DNA from: an uncultured Pseudanabaenaceae cyanobacterium
GTDB taxonomy: Bacteria; Cyanobacteriota; Cyanobacteriia; PCC-9006; JAAUQQ01
Reading direction: 5' to 3'
Assembly (NCBI GenBank): GCA_938002085.1
Contig: CALLAT010000009.1
Location: 139,450 to 191,358, forward strand
DNA length: 51,909 nucleotides
The notes below the pieces were generated by a model. That model searched no databases. It saw nothing but the letters and a program-made list of their open reading frames with translations, and had not been told where the DNA came from. A program made the position numbers and the translations under genes. Position 1 is the first letter of the stretch, and each line of letters starts with the position of its first letter. This document shows positions 34,559 to 43,238 of this stretch, one piece after another.

Positions 34559-35200
34559 GGCATAGGCACGCACGGGGAAGGTGCCGAACTGTTTGATTTT
34601 CACGGGGACGGCATGGAAGGTGAAGGCTTGGTCACCCAATTGCCCTAAATTGCACATGTGCTCAACGATGGGAACCTCTGCCCCCAGCAGGATGCTGTGC
34701 ACGGGACGCGTTCCATCGGCAGTGCTGTCAATGTTGTAAGAGTCGATACCGACTAACGTTGCACCTGCTTCTTTGAGGTGCTGGGCTGCTGCGGCAGTGA
34801 GGTAAGGGAAGTTCTCGAAATATTGGTCCGTGCGCCAGTTTCTATCCCAGCCCGTATGAAGCAAGACGGCTTTGCCCGTGAGGTCGAGCCCGCTGAAGCT
34901 GTCGGCATCAATCGCGGATTGACCTTGAACATCGATGCAAATACCAGGAAGCTGGGCTAAAGACTCTAAGGGCAGTTCGGAGAGGTCTTTACCATCGGCG
35001 TAGCGGTGGAAGGGACTATCTAAATAGGTTCCGGTATTGGCAACCAGCTCGATTTTGCCGATGTGGAAGCTGGTATCTGGTCCGTATAGCTGCTTCGAGG
35101 CTTCCCGGCTGAGGTAGTCGCAAATGATGGGAGCGGGGACGCCTTTGTAGGTGATCATGCCATCTTCGACGGTGTGGCTGAGGTCGAGTAGTTGGGGCAT
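34550..35200 (-). CDS. Cyclase-family protein (kynurenine-formamidase-like)
   Basis: 216 residues from ATG 35200. A TTG start at 35263 would add 21 residues. The cyclase fold shows LLDLSHTVEDGMITYKGVPAP, then NTGTYLDSPFHRY where the family has HxGTHxDxPxH, and later VLLHTGWDRNW and LVGIDSYNID. Members hydrolyse N-formylkynurenine or related amides with two metal ions. Here two usual metal-site His are Asn and Tyr, while the Asp and final His remain, so activity and substrate are open. The last codons lie in an inverted repeat. Confidence 0.8.
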   Translation of the reverse strand: MPQLLDLSHTVEDGMITYKGVPAPIICDYLSREASKQLYGPDTSFHIGKIELVANTGTYLDSPFHRYADGKDLSELPLESLAQLPGICIDVQGQSAIDADSFSGLDLTGKAVLLHTGWDRNWRTDQYFENFPYLTAAAAQHLKEAGATLVGIDSYNIDSTADGTRPVHSILLGAEVPIVEHMCNLGQLGDQAFTFHAVPVKIKQFGTFPVRAYAVL

Positions 35201-35435
35201 GGGAGGGGGATCTAGGGATTTCAACCATCCTACTGGAGATGGAATGTGCTGAGCTCTGGACAATCGCTTTCGGGCCTTGGATACTGCTGAATCCCTTGGG
35301 ACAACTCCCCTCCTGCGGCCTTACTTTTGCCAGATTCTCTGCTTTGCTTCTAAACGTTCTTAGAAATACTGAATGTCGGGGGCTGCAAAACGTACAATGT
35401 ATATCAATTCACAGCGTCCCCTGAACATCTCTGCC

Positions 35436-35837
35436 ATGGAGCCCAGTCCTATCTTTCTTGAGCTGCCCCCTGCGGTATATCAGCAGCTCGATAAGCTCTC
35501 CAAGGTTACTCAACAACCCCTAGAGGAGATTGTTGCCGACATTGTGGCCCGCAATATGCCGCCCATGCCTGAGTCGGATAACCCTGAGGCGGAGGCTGCG
35601 ATGCTGCAAATGCAGCAGCTGGGCCATGAAAAGCTGGTGCAAATTTCCCAGTCGAAGGTCAGCCAAGCCCACTACCAGCGCTTTGGCGACTTACTGGAGC
35701 TGCATCGAGATGGGGCATTGGAGCCAGATGAAAAGAAGGAGCTGGAGCAGTTGCGCCTTAAGGCCGATCGCCTGATGCAGCAAAAGGCCTATGCCCAGAA
35801 AATTCTGGAATGGCGTGGGCGATCGGCGCCTAACTAG
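35436..35837 (+). CDS. Hypothetical small helical protein
   Basis: 133 residues from ATG 35436, though ATG 35397 would also be in frame and neither has a clear ribosome site. The first 45 residues (IFLELPPAVYQQLDKLSKVTQQPLEEI over two segments) resemble a ribbon-helix-helix DNA-binding start. The rest is highly charged and helical (LEPDEKKELEQLRLKADRLMQQKAYAQKIL), suiting a coiled coil. It could be a small regulator or antitoxin-like protein. No toxin gene is next to it. A perfect hairpin overlaps its stop. Confidence 0.55.
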   Translation: MEPSPIFLELPPAVYQQLDKLSKVTQQPLEEIVADIVARNMPPMPESDNPEAEAAMLQMQQLGHEKLVQISQSKVSQAHYQRFGDLLELHRDGALEPDEKKELEQLRLKADRLMQQKAYAQKILEWRGRSAPN

Positions 35838-35867
35838 AAATCCGATTTTGGAGAACATCGGATTTCT
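35836..35867 (+). promoter_or_regulatory. Perfect 11-bp hairpin before the FAD oxidoreductase gene
   Basis: AGAAATCCGAT and ATCGGATTTCT enclose a 10-base loop. It begins at the stop codon of the 35436 gene and ends just before AAGGGA, the ribosome site of the gene at 35882. It could terminate, attenuate or control translation. Confidence 0.6.
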
Positions 35868-35881
35868 CAAGGGAAACATTC

Positions 35882-37429
35882 ATGACTGACATCGTTGTTA
35901 TTGGCAGCGGCATTGGCGGGTTGAGCTGTGCTGCGCTGTTGGCTCGCTATGGCTATCAGGTGACGGTTTGTGAGAGCCACAGCCTGCCGGGTGGTGCTGC
36001 CCATGGCTTTGAGCGAGGTGGGTTTGAGCGAGGTGGGTTTAAGTTTGATTCCGGGCCGTCGCTTTACTCCGGTCTGTCCTATAGCCCCTCGCCCAACCCG
36101 CTGCGTCAGGTGCTGGATGCCATTGGCGAAGATGTGGACTGGGTGAATTACGACACTTGGGGGTGCTTGTTGCCTGAGGGGGAGTTTGAAACCCAGGTGG
36201 GGGCGGAGCAATTTGCCCAGGTCTTGGAGCGGTTGCGAGGCCCAGAGGCGGTGGCGGAATGGCGCAAGCTTCAAGCGTTTATGGAGCCTTACTCTAAAGC
36301 GGCGATCACCCTCCCTGTCGCCAATATTCGTCCCAACCTTGGTGCAATCCAAACCGTTGGCCGCAGCCTGCCCCAGTTGCTTCAGCATCTGCCTGCTATC
36401 CCCAAGCTGACGGGTCCCTTCGGCGACTTGATGAACCAGGTTGTAACAGACTCCTTTATTCGCAACTGGCTGCAACTGCTGAGCTTTTTGCTCTCGGGTT
36501 TGCCTGCGGAGGAGACCAGCGCTGCGGCAGTTTCTTTTATGTTTGCCGATTGGTATCGCCCCGATGTGCAGCTCGATTATCCCGTGGGTGGCAGTGCCGC
36601 TCTAGTGGATGCCTTTGTGCGAGGCATTGAAAAGCATGACGGAGAATTGCGCCTCTCGGCCCATGTGGAGCAAGTGCTGGTTGAGAAGGGTCACGCCGTT
36701 GGGGTTAGGCTACGCAGCGGCGAGGAGTTAAGGGCTGAGGTCGCTGTCGTCGCAAATGCCTCGGTGTGGGACATGCTCAAGCTTTTGCCAGAGGGGGCAG
36801 TGCCCCGGTCCTTTGTGCAGCAGCGGGAGGCAACGCCGGAGTGCGATAGCTTTATGCACCTGCATCTGGGCATTGATGCTGCGGATTTACCAGATGATTT
36901 GGCCTGTCATTATATTTGCGTCAATGACTGGGAGCTGGGAATTACGGCTCCGCAGAACGTTGTGCTGATTTCCATTCCATCGCTCCTTGACCCTAACTTG
37001 GCTCCAGCAGGCAAACAGACCATTCATGTCTACACGCCGGGGAATGAACCGTTTGAGCTTTGGCAGGGGCTGGACCGCAAGAGTGAGGCGTATCGACAGT
37101 TGAAAGAGGAGCGATCGCAATGCATGTGGAAAGCCCTGGAGCGGGTGATACCAGATATTCGCGATCGCGCTGAGCTCACTCTCGTGGGCACTCCCTTAAC
37201 CCATGGCCGGTTCCTCCGCCGACACCACGGCAGCTATGGCCCTGCTCTAGCTGCAGGCAAGGCTATATTTCCCTTCCCTGCCACGCCATTGAAGGGCTTT
37301 TACTGCTGTGGCGATTCCACATTTCCGGGTATTGGATTGCCTGCGGTGGCCGCAAGCGGGATGGTGACCGCCCATGCCATTGCGCCAGTCTCGAAACACC
37401 TAGAGATGCTCAAGCAACTTGGCCTGTGA
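35882..37429 (+). CDS. Phytoene-desaturase/CrtISO-like FAD oxidoreductase
   Basis: 515 residues. The N-terminal FAD-binding motif is VVIGSGIGGLSCAALL (5-20), then CESHSLPGGAAHGFERGG and FDSGPSLYSG. The C-terminal motif is CCGDSTFPGIGLPAVAASGM. The closest families I can name are carotenoid desaturases/isomerases and retinol saturase-like enzymes. The exact substrate is not decided. A 15-bp direct duplication (36011-36040) repeats FERGG. A hairpin and AAGGGA ribosome site precede the ATG. It converges on the cupin-like gene 10 bp beyond its stop. Confidence 0.82.
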   Translation: MTDIVVIGSGIGGLSCAALLARYGYQVTVCESHSLPGGAAHGFERGGFERGGFKFDSGPSLYSGLSYSPSPNPLRQVLDAIGEDVDWVNYDTWGCLLPEGEFETQVGAEQFAQVLERLRGPEAVAEWRKLQAFMEPYSKAAITLPVANIRPNLGAIQTVGRSLPQLLQHLPAIPKLTGPFGDLMNQVVTDSFIRNWLQLLSFLLSGLPAEETSAAAVSFMFADWYRPDVQLDYPVGGSAALVDAFVRGIEKHDGELRLSAHVEQVLVEKGHAVGVRLRSGEELRAEVAVVANASVWDMLKLLPEGAVPRSFVQQREATPECDSFMHLHLGIDAADLPDDLACHYICVNDWELGITAPQNVVLISIPSLLDPNLAPAGKQTIHVYTPGNEPFELWQGLDRKSEAYRQLKEERSQCMWKALERVIPDIRDRAELTLVGTPLTHGRFLRRHHGSYGPALAAGKAIFPFPATPLKGFYCCGDSTFPGIGLPAVAASGMVTAHAIAPVSKHLEMLKQLGL

Positions 37430-37439
37430 CGAGCCCAGG

Positions 37440-38372
37440 CTAGAAATGCCGCAGTACCGGTTCCATATTGACGATGTAGCCGGGCTGTTCCTGGTCAACC
37501 TTAAAGGTCATAAAGGAATCCCGCAGGCTCTGCTCATATAGGTTCGTTTTCATCAGCACACGCCCCAGGGCAAACTTCACCACCTTGGCGGGCAGTGAAT
37601 CACGATACCAACTGGGATGCATGCCCAGCCTGCGCCGCATCAAGCCATTGGTCACGGTCACTCCGTTTTTGAAGGCGCTGGCAAAGGTGCTGAACTCTGT
37701 CGTGATGGAAACACAGTAGGTTTGGTTTTCCACACGGTGAGGTGCATTCAGGGGCCAGGACACCATTTGGTCTGGCTCTAAGTCAAATATTTCGGCACCA
37801 TTCTCAAAGCTAGGGCTATAGGGCAAGTCTTCGTCTCGCTCCCGCAGTACCACAGCTTCATAGCCCGCGTCGGGCAGATATCGCCGGGTGGCAGGGTAGG
37901 CGTAAAAGCGCTTCTTGCCGCGAATATGCCAGAGGATCGTTTCCTTGGCGTCACAGTGGTAAGGCACCACGGCTGTGGGAGAGGAAATCAGGATGCCGCC
38001 CTTGGCATTGAATCGGCGGATGCCCGTGCGGTCCGAGATTTCGCCATACATCATGTCCAATACCCGCTTGTACTCCGGGTAGATGTTCATGGCTTCTCGT
38101 ACGTTGATCCACAGCCGACCTGCTTTGGCAGCTTCAATGAGCACCTTGCCGGAGCAGCCGCGAGGATCACCGTCCTGGAGGGCATTGGGGTAAGGCCCTT
38201 TGGGGCTGCCCATGGTCATGACGTCGAGCTTGCTAGGCGGATGGCGGTCTAACAGCGCTGCAAGGGCTTCATCGGTGAATAATCCGGTTTCGCTAAGACG
38301 ATGCTGAACGGCGATATTCCGCTTGCGAAATTGCTGGCGGTGTTCGTCGGTCCAGTTGCGAAAGACTTCCAT
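37440..38372 (-). CDS. Cupin-like / JmjC-type domain protein
   Basis: 310 residues. The central beta-rich region has AVVPYHCDAKETILWHIRGKKRFYAYP split over two strands, with an HxD pair (HCD). A later NAPHRVEN supplies the third metal-site His. This HxD...H layout and the WHI-RGKKRF strand are typical of JmjC/cupin_8-like iron- and 2-oxoglutarate-dependent oxygenases. The N-terminal third is helical. The substrate is unknown. Its stop is close to that of the convergent FAD oxidoreductase. Confidence 0.68.
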   Translation of the reverse strand: MEVFRNWTDEHRQQFRKRNIAVQHRLSETGLFTDEALAALLDRHPPSKLDVMTMGSPKGPYPNALQDGDPRGCSGKVLIEAAKAGRLWINVREAMNIYPEYKRVLDMMYGEISDRTGIRRFNAKGGILISSPTAVVPYHCDAKETILWHIRGKKRFYAYPATRRYLPDAGYEAVVLRERDEDLPYSPSFENGAEIFDLEPDQMVSWPLNAPHRVENQTYCVSITTEFSTFASAFKNGVTVTNGLMRRRLGMHPSWYRDSLPAKVVKFALGRVLMKTNLYEQSLRDSFMTFKVDQEQPGYIVNMEPVLRHF

Positions 38373-38593
38373 TGATGTACCTGATATTGAGTTGCCCAGA
38401 GGGTGGCAATACGCACTCTGTCTCTCTCTTCTTCAGGCTGTTTCAAAGACCGGATTGGCGATCGCAACTAGTCATATAAACATTGAATTTTTCGAGGTTC
38501 GGTAATTGATGTTACTCGTGAAATACGTGAGCTTTATTTCAATCACTAGAGACTAATTGCCCATTAAAGCAATGATTAAAATTTCGTTCTACT

Positions 38594-39154
38594 CTAGTTT
38601 CTCTGAAGGCTAGGGGCTGTGGCCAGCTCCCTTGCACCCGCCTGCATCGTGGCGAGATCGGCATCATTCCAGGCACGGGCTGCCGTGCAGTGGTGGGCTG
38701 CTAGCAACCCCCACAAACCTCGCTCGGTTAGGACCGGTACCACCAGATTGGCCTTGACCTGAATCTCATTTAGAAACTCGCGATGACAGTCTTGAATTTC
38801 CGCTTGACTTACATCGGGCGTAATTTGAACATGCCCTTCCATGTACATCTGGGCATAATCCTGATTGAAACATTCGTCTGCGCCTGTCATGCCAATGATG
38901 GAGAGCGATTCATCACTCAATGATTCGAAGGTGACTTGGCCTTTCCACTGGCTATAGAAGTAGTAGAGCGCAACGCGGTCTACCTTCAAACTGCTGCGAA
39001 GTTTCTCTGTGACCTGAATGACGAGAGAGTCTTGGGATAGCTTGTTGTGGAGACGATCTGCCAGACGACCTAAGCCAACGCCGGATTTAGGGAAATTGGC
39101 GTTGCGCAATGCATCTTGAAGCTCAGATGGAGGTGTTTGTGATCGATTTTCCAT
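38594..39154 (-). CDS. Stand-alone GAF protein, candidate dual-cysteine (DXCF) cyanobacteriochrome
   Basis: 186 residues from ATG 39154, with GGAG 5 bases upstream. A GTG two codons earlier is less likely. It is almost only one GAF domain. The DXCF motif is DECF with Cys95, the canonical bilin-binding pair is CH with Cys123, then QVKANLVVPVL and GLWGLLAAHHC. The two Cys are 28 residues apart, the same spacing as recalled for Cys494/Cys522 of TePixJ. If it binds bilin, it would be a blue/green-type photosensor. There is no output domain, so it would signal by partner binding. Bilin binding is inferred. Confidence 0.78.
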   Translation of the reverse strand: MENRSQTPPSELQDALRNANFPKSGVGLGRLADRLHNKLSQDSLVIQVTEKLRSSLKVDRVALYYFYSQWKGQVTFESLSDESLSIIGMTGADECFNQDYAQMYMEGHVQITPDVSQAEIQDCHREFLNEIQVKANLVVPVLTERGLWGLLAAHHCTAARAWNDADLATMQAGARELATAPSLQRN

Positions 39155-39284
39155 AAACACTCCGCGACAACTAAGGTTAGTTACATCTTAAGGGTTGGAA
39201 ATGCGGCATTTTGTGCCTAAAGATGAAGATATTCTGCGAAAACTGACAGCTTGCGTCTGATAAGACTCGCTGATTTCATCAAGC

Positions 39285-40538
39285 TTAAAAAATGTCGGCA
39301 GGATCTGCTTTGGAGAGTTTGCGCATAGCAACAACACCAGAGAACATGCACATGGCTACGGTGAGTAGGAAAACCTGGGAGGCCACACCCAAGCGCATCG
39401 AAACCGGGATTTTTGTGAGCCAAGTGAGGAGTTCGTAGACGCCGATGGATGCGCCAAAGCCAGGTACAAAACCGAGTAGGGCCAGCAACATGGCTTCAAA
39501 AAGGACCACTTCAATCAGGCGACCGTTGGAATAGCCCATGGCCTTGAGGGTGGCATATTCGGGGAGGTGGTCGGTGACGTCGGTGTAGAGCACTTGGTAG
39601 ACGACGATGACGCCGACGATAAAGCCCATGACGGCTCCAAAGCCCAGGACCTTGCCGCTGGGGTCCCGCGATCTCGCATCTTTTTCGGCCTGCATTAGTT
39701 CCGGCTTGGTCAAGACCTTGAGGGAGTCGGGCAGGGTGGCAACGAGCTGTTGTTGGACTGCCAATACATCAGCGCCGGGCTCCAGGCTCAGGACGCCAAC
39801 GCCAATTTGGTCCAAGGAACGACCGCTGCGGCGAGCATAGTTGTAGTCGCTCATAATGGCATTCCCTTTGTCGAAGAGAGTGCTGCCCAGGTTGAAGAGT
39901 CCCACGACGTAGACGCGGCGATTGCCCATGAGGGACTGGACCTGGCGATCGCGTCCATACAGCTCCACCACTGGCCCGAGACTGGGCTGAGCAAGGCGGT
40001 CAAACAAAATGCTGTCGGGGGCACTGAGTTTGTTGAGTTGCTGATTGACCTCAGGATTTTTGAGGACGGGACGCTCCAGGTTAAAGGCCAGGACTCGCAC
40101 GCTGTTGGGAAATAGATCGCCGGACTTTTTTTGCTTGCGCTCGGCGGCACCCGGGAGGGCTTCATCCTCTGGTATCAACTCCTCTGGATCGACCCAATCC
40201 TGGTCGCCAATGTAGAGCGGACTGGCCTGGGCCACGCCTTCCACGGCATCGGCTTGGTAGAGGTAGATATTGGGAAAGCCCCGTCGCCCCAGGAAGCGGG
40301 AATAGGCTGAGACGATATACAGCTCACCGCTAATCTGCTCATGGACTAGGGTGACGCCGTCAAATAGAACCGACAGCAATCCCAGTTGCGTAAACATCAA
40401 AATATTGGCAAAGCCCACGCCCAGCAGCGCAACTGCTAGGCGGACTTTTTGATGGGAGAGCTGAGCCCAGGCGAGGGAGAAGCCGCGCAGGAACTTGGCA
40501 AAGAAATCGGTCAGAGAGGGCAGGGCGTTCAAGGTCAA
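39285..40538 (-). CDS. devC: DevC-family ABC transporter permease
   Basis: 417 residues. Four membrane segments: one at about 33-52, then three in the C-terminal third (FGAVMGFIVGVIVVYQVLYTDV, LLALLGFVPGFGASIGVYELL, FLLTVAMCMFSGVVAM). The large extracytoplasmic domain between them contains ISGELYIVSAYSRFLGRRGFP. The end is KLSKADPADIF. In Anabaena, DevBCA with TolC exports glycolipids; homologues are common in non-heterocystous species. The loop has about 25 extra charged residues (EELIPEDEALPGAAERKQKK). The frame starts with TTG at 40538. It lies 21 bp after the amidase gene. No devA is present. Confidence 0.88.
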   Translation of the reverse strand: MTLNALPSLTDFFAKFLRGFSLAWAQLSHQKVRLAVALLGVGFANILMFTQLGLLSVLFDGVTLVHEQISGELYIVSAYSRFLGRRGFPNIYLYQADAVEGVAQASPLYIGDQDWVDPEELIPEDEALPGAAERKQKKSGDLFPNSVRVLAFNLERPVLKNPEVNQQLNKLSAPDSILFDRLAQPSLGPVVELYGRDRQVQSLMGNRRVYVVGLFNLGSTLFDKGNAIMSDYNYARRSGRSLDQIGVGVLSLEPGADVLAVQQQLVATLPDSLKVLTKPELMQAEKDARSRDPSGKVLGFGAVMGFIVGVIVVYQVLYTDVTDHLPEYATLKAMGYSNGRLIEVVLFEAMLLALLGFVPGFGASIGVYELLTWLTKIPVSMRLGVASQVFLLTVAMCMFSGVVAMRKLSKADPADIF

Positions 40539-40559
40539 GGCCGGGCTTGATGGGTAGAG

Positions 40560-41114
40560 CTATACCCCAAAGTATTGCAGGATTCCCGCTGCGATCGCTT
40601 TGCCATACTTCTGCTGGAAGCCTGGGCTTTCCAAGTTGGGGCGATCGTGATCGGACGTGAGGAAGCCACATTCCACCAGAATTGCTGGGGCCTGAGTGTT
40701 CTTAATCACATAGAAACCTGCTTCCTTCACAGAGCGTGGAGCAATTTCTGGGACTTTGCCCTCCAGTGCCTTGAAGACATCGCTAGCGGCTTGGTTCCCG
40801 GCCTGACTGCCGTAGTAATGGAAGACTTCGAAGCCATTGGCGGGGCTGCCCGGTGCCATGGCATTGCAATGGACGGAGACAAAGAGATCTGCGTTTTGGC
40901 GATCGCTAAAATCTACCCGCTCTTCCAGGCCCAGTTCTAGGTTGAGGTTAATATCAGTTTCGCGAGTGACTTCAATATAAAAGTCATCCCGCGCTGCTAG
41001 CAGGTCGGCTGCGGCTAGGGCTATGACGAGGGAAATATCTTTCTCGATGGCAGCGCCTGAAACGGCTCCGGGATCAACTCCGCCATGGCCCGGATCGAAT
41101 ACGACTCTATGCAT
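40560..41114 (-). CDS. N-acetylmuramoyl-L-alanine amidase (Amidase_3)
   Basis: 184 residues, the bare catalytic domain. FDPGHGG with zinc ligand His10, Glu24 in AIEKD, SVHCNA with His82, and catalytic Glu148 in ILVECGFLT. It cleaves the amide between MurNAc and L-Ala. No signal peptide or AMIN domain is visible, so it is either cytoplasmic recycling or exported by another route. It lies directly upstream of devC on the same strand and probably shares its transcript. Confidence 0.92.
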   Translation of the reverse strand: MHRVVFDPGHGGVDPGAVSGAAIEKDISLVIALAAADLLAARDDFYIEVTRETDINLNLELGLEERVDFSDRQNADLFVSVHCNAMAPGSPANGFEVFHYYGSQAGNQAASDVFKALEGKVPEIAPRSVKEAGFYVIKNTQAPAILVECGFLTSDHDRPNLESPGFQQKYGKAIAAGILQYFGV

Positions 41115-41299
41115 GATTCAATCATCCAGCATTAAGGGAAGGTCGCCTGTGCAGCAACCTTCATTGATTTTCGCTATTTTGGAGTGGGTTACCCAGGGTT
41201 GCCAAGGGGTCGCAACCTCTGGCATCGCTGATCGTTTAGTACGATCGCTCCCAAGTCAGCCTAGATACCGTAGAGCAGGGCTCACAGGAGTTTTGGATT

Positions 41300-41476
41300 A
41301 TGTCTAAAAAAGTCTCGAAAACTGCCGCTGGTCTATTTCGAATCCTCACGGTCTACGCCAAACTTGAACTCCTATTTGGCCTCGCTCTAGTGGTCGGATT
41401 CGTGGGGTATTTGGTGATGGAGCGGCAGCAGGATAAGCCGACAGCAAACGATGGTGCCAGCTACGTTCAACTTTGA
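41300..41476 (+). CDS. 58-residue single-pass membrane protein
   Basis: ATG at 41300 with CAGGAG 9 bases upstream. It starts with a basic MSKKVSKTAAG, then has one hydrophobic segment (LELLFGLALVVGFVGYLVM) and a polar end (ERQQDKPTANDGASYVQL). The length, ribosome site and topology suggest a real small gene. I recognise no family. It is divergent from the amidase gene. Confidence 0.5.
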   Translation: MSKKVSKTAAGLFRILTVYAKLELLFGLALVVGFVGYLVMERQQDKPTANDGASYVQL

Positions 41477-42318
41477 TACGACTGTCCCATTTAATCCTTG
41501 AACTTTCAGTGACTCGCTCGTGCGATCGCGACTTGGTTCGACCCTAGATGGTGGCAGCACTGGGTATGCAGCGCAAAGGATTTCGATAAATGACGTTCAA
41601 CGGATGAGTTTTAGGATGGCCAAAATTATCGTTAAGCCTGGCGGGTTGAACGACTAAACGATGAAAATATTAGACCTCTCGAATAGACCCTAGCCCTTTC
41701 CCTAAAGGCCTCTCCCCTGCTCGGAAGAAGGACTTCGAGTCCCCCTGTCTCTCGAATTTGAGGGCGAGGAGCATTGGGTGGGGCGGATTTGTACTCGTGC
41801 CAGAGTTCTATTGAGGAATGATGGAATTTGATTACAGATACTTCTTATATCTTATTCTTTTACTTGAATTGGGTGAGAGTTTTGTAGGTATTTCTGATTC
41901 AGCTATTTGTCTTGCTTTCTGCTATAACTGTTTCTTTATATAATCTTGCTTGCGGGCGTTGTAAAGCTAATTCTGCCCTAAATTAATAATGTATTTCCCT
42001 TACAAAAGCAGCTTTTTTAGATCCGTGAAAATCTGCTTTCTCACAAGAACCTCACATTTATTTGGTACAAAAAGAATGTGATTCATGTTCTATAACGACT
42101 CCTTGAAGTGGTGCAACCTCTAGGAAATGATGTATTGAATGGACTGCTGACGTAGCTAAGAGGCAAGGGATTCATTGATGAATCGGTCATGTCTTGCCAT
42201 GGCGGACACTCTATTTTAATTGATCTGAAATGGTCGAAATTTCTCTAGAAGAGCGTCACGCTGAAGAGGGTTGGAAAACGACGAAATTTATTTCAGGGAT
42301 ATTTGGAGGGGCAAAAAT
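41477..42318. other. Long intergenic region
   Basis: About 840 bp without a supported gene. AT-rich around 41820-42100. A TATAAT lies at 41939-41944, with TTGCTT 21 bases upstream (spacing not ideal). CCCTTTCCCTAAAGGCCTCTCCCCTG near 41694 and the surrounding text look like degenerate intergenic sequence. No RNA gene was recognised. Confidence 0.35.
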
Positions 42319-42672
42319 ATGTTCCAGTCGCTACTTGACTCAATGCTTCAATGTATCTGTGATCTGTGGGATGCTGCAGATTCTGCAGAAAAAAAATCCC
42401 GGTTAATTCAAGGCTTGGAAGACCTACTAGAGCGCTTTAAACTATTGAGTGAGGCATCGACTTCTCTTGATGACTCTCCACCGCAGGCTGCTGGGGCATT
42501 GCCCTCTGTCGCTAGCCAAGCGCGGGACATGCTAAGCGTGATCCTAGGGGCGGCTGGCCTGTTGGAGATGCATGAGCAAGACCTGACGCCACAACGTCGA
42601 GCTGAAGAGTTTGGCAAGATCCGTGATGCTGTGCAGAACTTTGCCTTGCTTTTGAATGAGGTGACGATCTAA
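42319..42672 (+). CDS. Small protein with a histidine-kinase DHp-like helix pair, no phospho-His
   Basis: 117 residues from ATG 42319, behind GGAGGGG. Residues about 66-115 (SQARDMLSVILGAAGLLEMH, then RRAEEFGKIRDAVQNFALLLNEV) match the HisKA dimerisation hairpin. The usual SHE-RTPL box is replaced by SQARDMLSV, so no phosphoacceptor His is present. There is no ATPase domain. The N-terminal about 45 residues are helical. It could be a dimerisation or adaptor protein, or a kinase remnant. Confidence 0.55.
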   Translation: MFQSLLDSMLQCICDLWDAADSAEKKSRLIQGLEDLLERFKLLSEASTSLDDSPPQAAGALPSVASQARDMLSVILGAAGLLEMHEQDLTPQRRAEEFGKIRDAVQNFALLLNEVTI

Positions 42673-42707
42673 GCGTTTATTCTTCGGGGGGGCGTTTGAA
42701 GGTGGGT

Positions 42708-43238
42708 TTAGGATTCAGCTTGGGCTTTGGGGCGAGGGAGGCGGGTTGAATCGGGCTGCTCGACGCCTGGGGGGGCGCTTTGGGGGGGGGGCGGTAAATG
42801 CTTGGCCAGAAAGCGGTCCAACTGATTGGCAAATTTAGCGCTGTCTCGCTGGCCAAAAGGCGGTGGTCCACCGCTGACGATGGGGTCAGTGCCGCTGCGG
42901 AGGGATTCCATTAGGTCTCGCATGGCGAGGCGTTCGCCAATGTTTTTGTTGGTGAGTTCTTCGCCGCGGTGGGTGAAGACGTAGCTGCCTTTCTCTAGGG
43001 CTTGGGCGGCGAGAGGGATGTCGGTGGTGATGGTGAGGTCTCCAGCTTTGAGGAGCTCGACAATTTTATTGTCGGCTTCGTCGAAGCGACCGGGGACGAC
43101 AATCATATCGACGTAGCTGGGCACCTGGATTGAGATGTTGGCGACGAGGGTAATGGGGCAGCCGGTGCGTTTGGCAGCGCGATAGAGGATTTCTTTGATG
43201 GCGTTGGGACAGGCATCGGCGTCTACCCAGATTTTCAT
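42708..43238 (-). CDS. YaiI/YqxD family (DUF188) protein
   Basis: 176 residues from ATG 43238; a longer frame to 43280 is less likely. The PIN-like DUF188 domain has [44 protein letters not shown] and [15 protein letters not shown]. The conserved acidic residues could bind a metal as in nucleases, but activity is unproven. The C-terminus carries an extra Pro-rich tail (about 30 residues) not usual in E. coli YaiI. Confidence 0.9.
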   Translation of the reverse strand: MKIWVDADACPNAIKEILYRAAKRTGCPITLVANISIQVPSYVDMIVVPGRFDEADNKIVELLKAGDLTITTDIPLAAQALEKGSYVFTHRGEELTNKNIGERLAMRDLMESLRSGTDPIVSGGPPPFGQRDSAKFANQLDRFLAKHLPPPPQSAPPGVEQPDSTRLPRPKAQAES

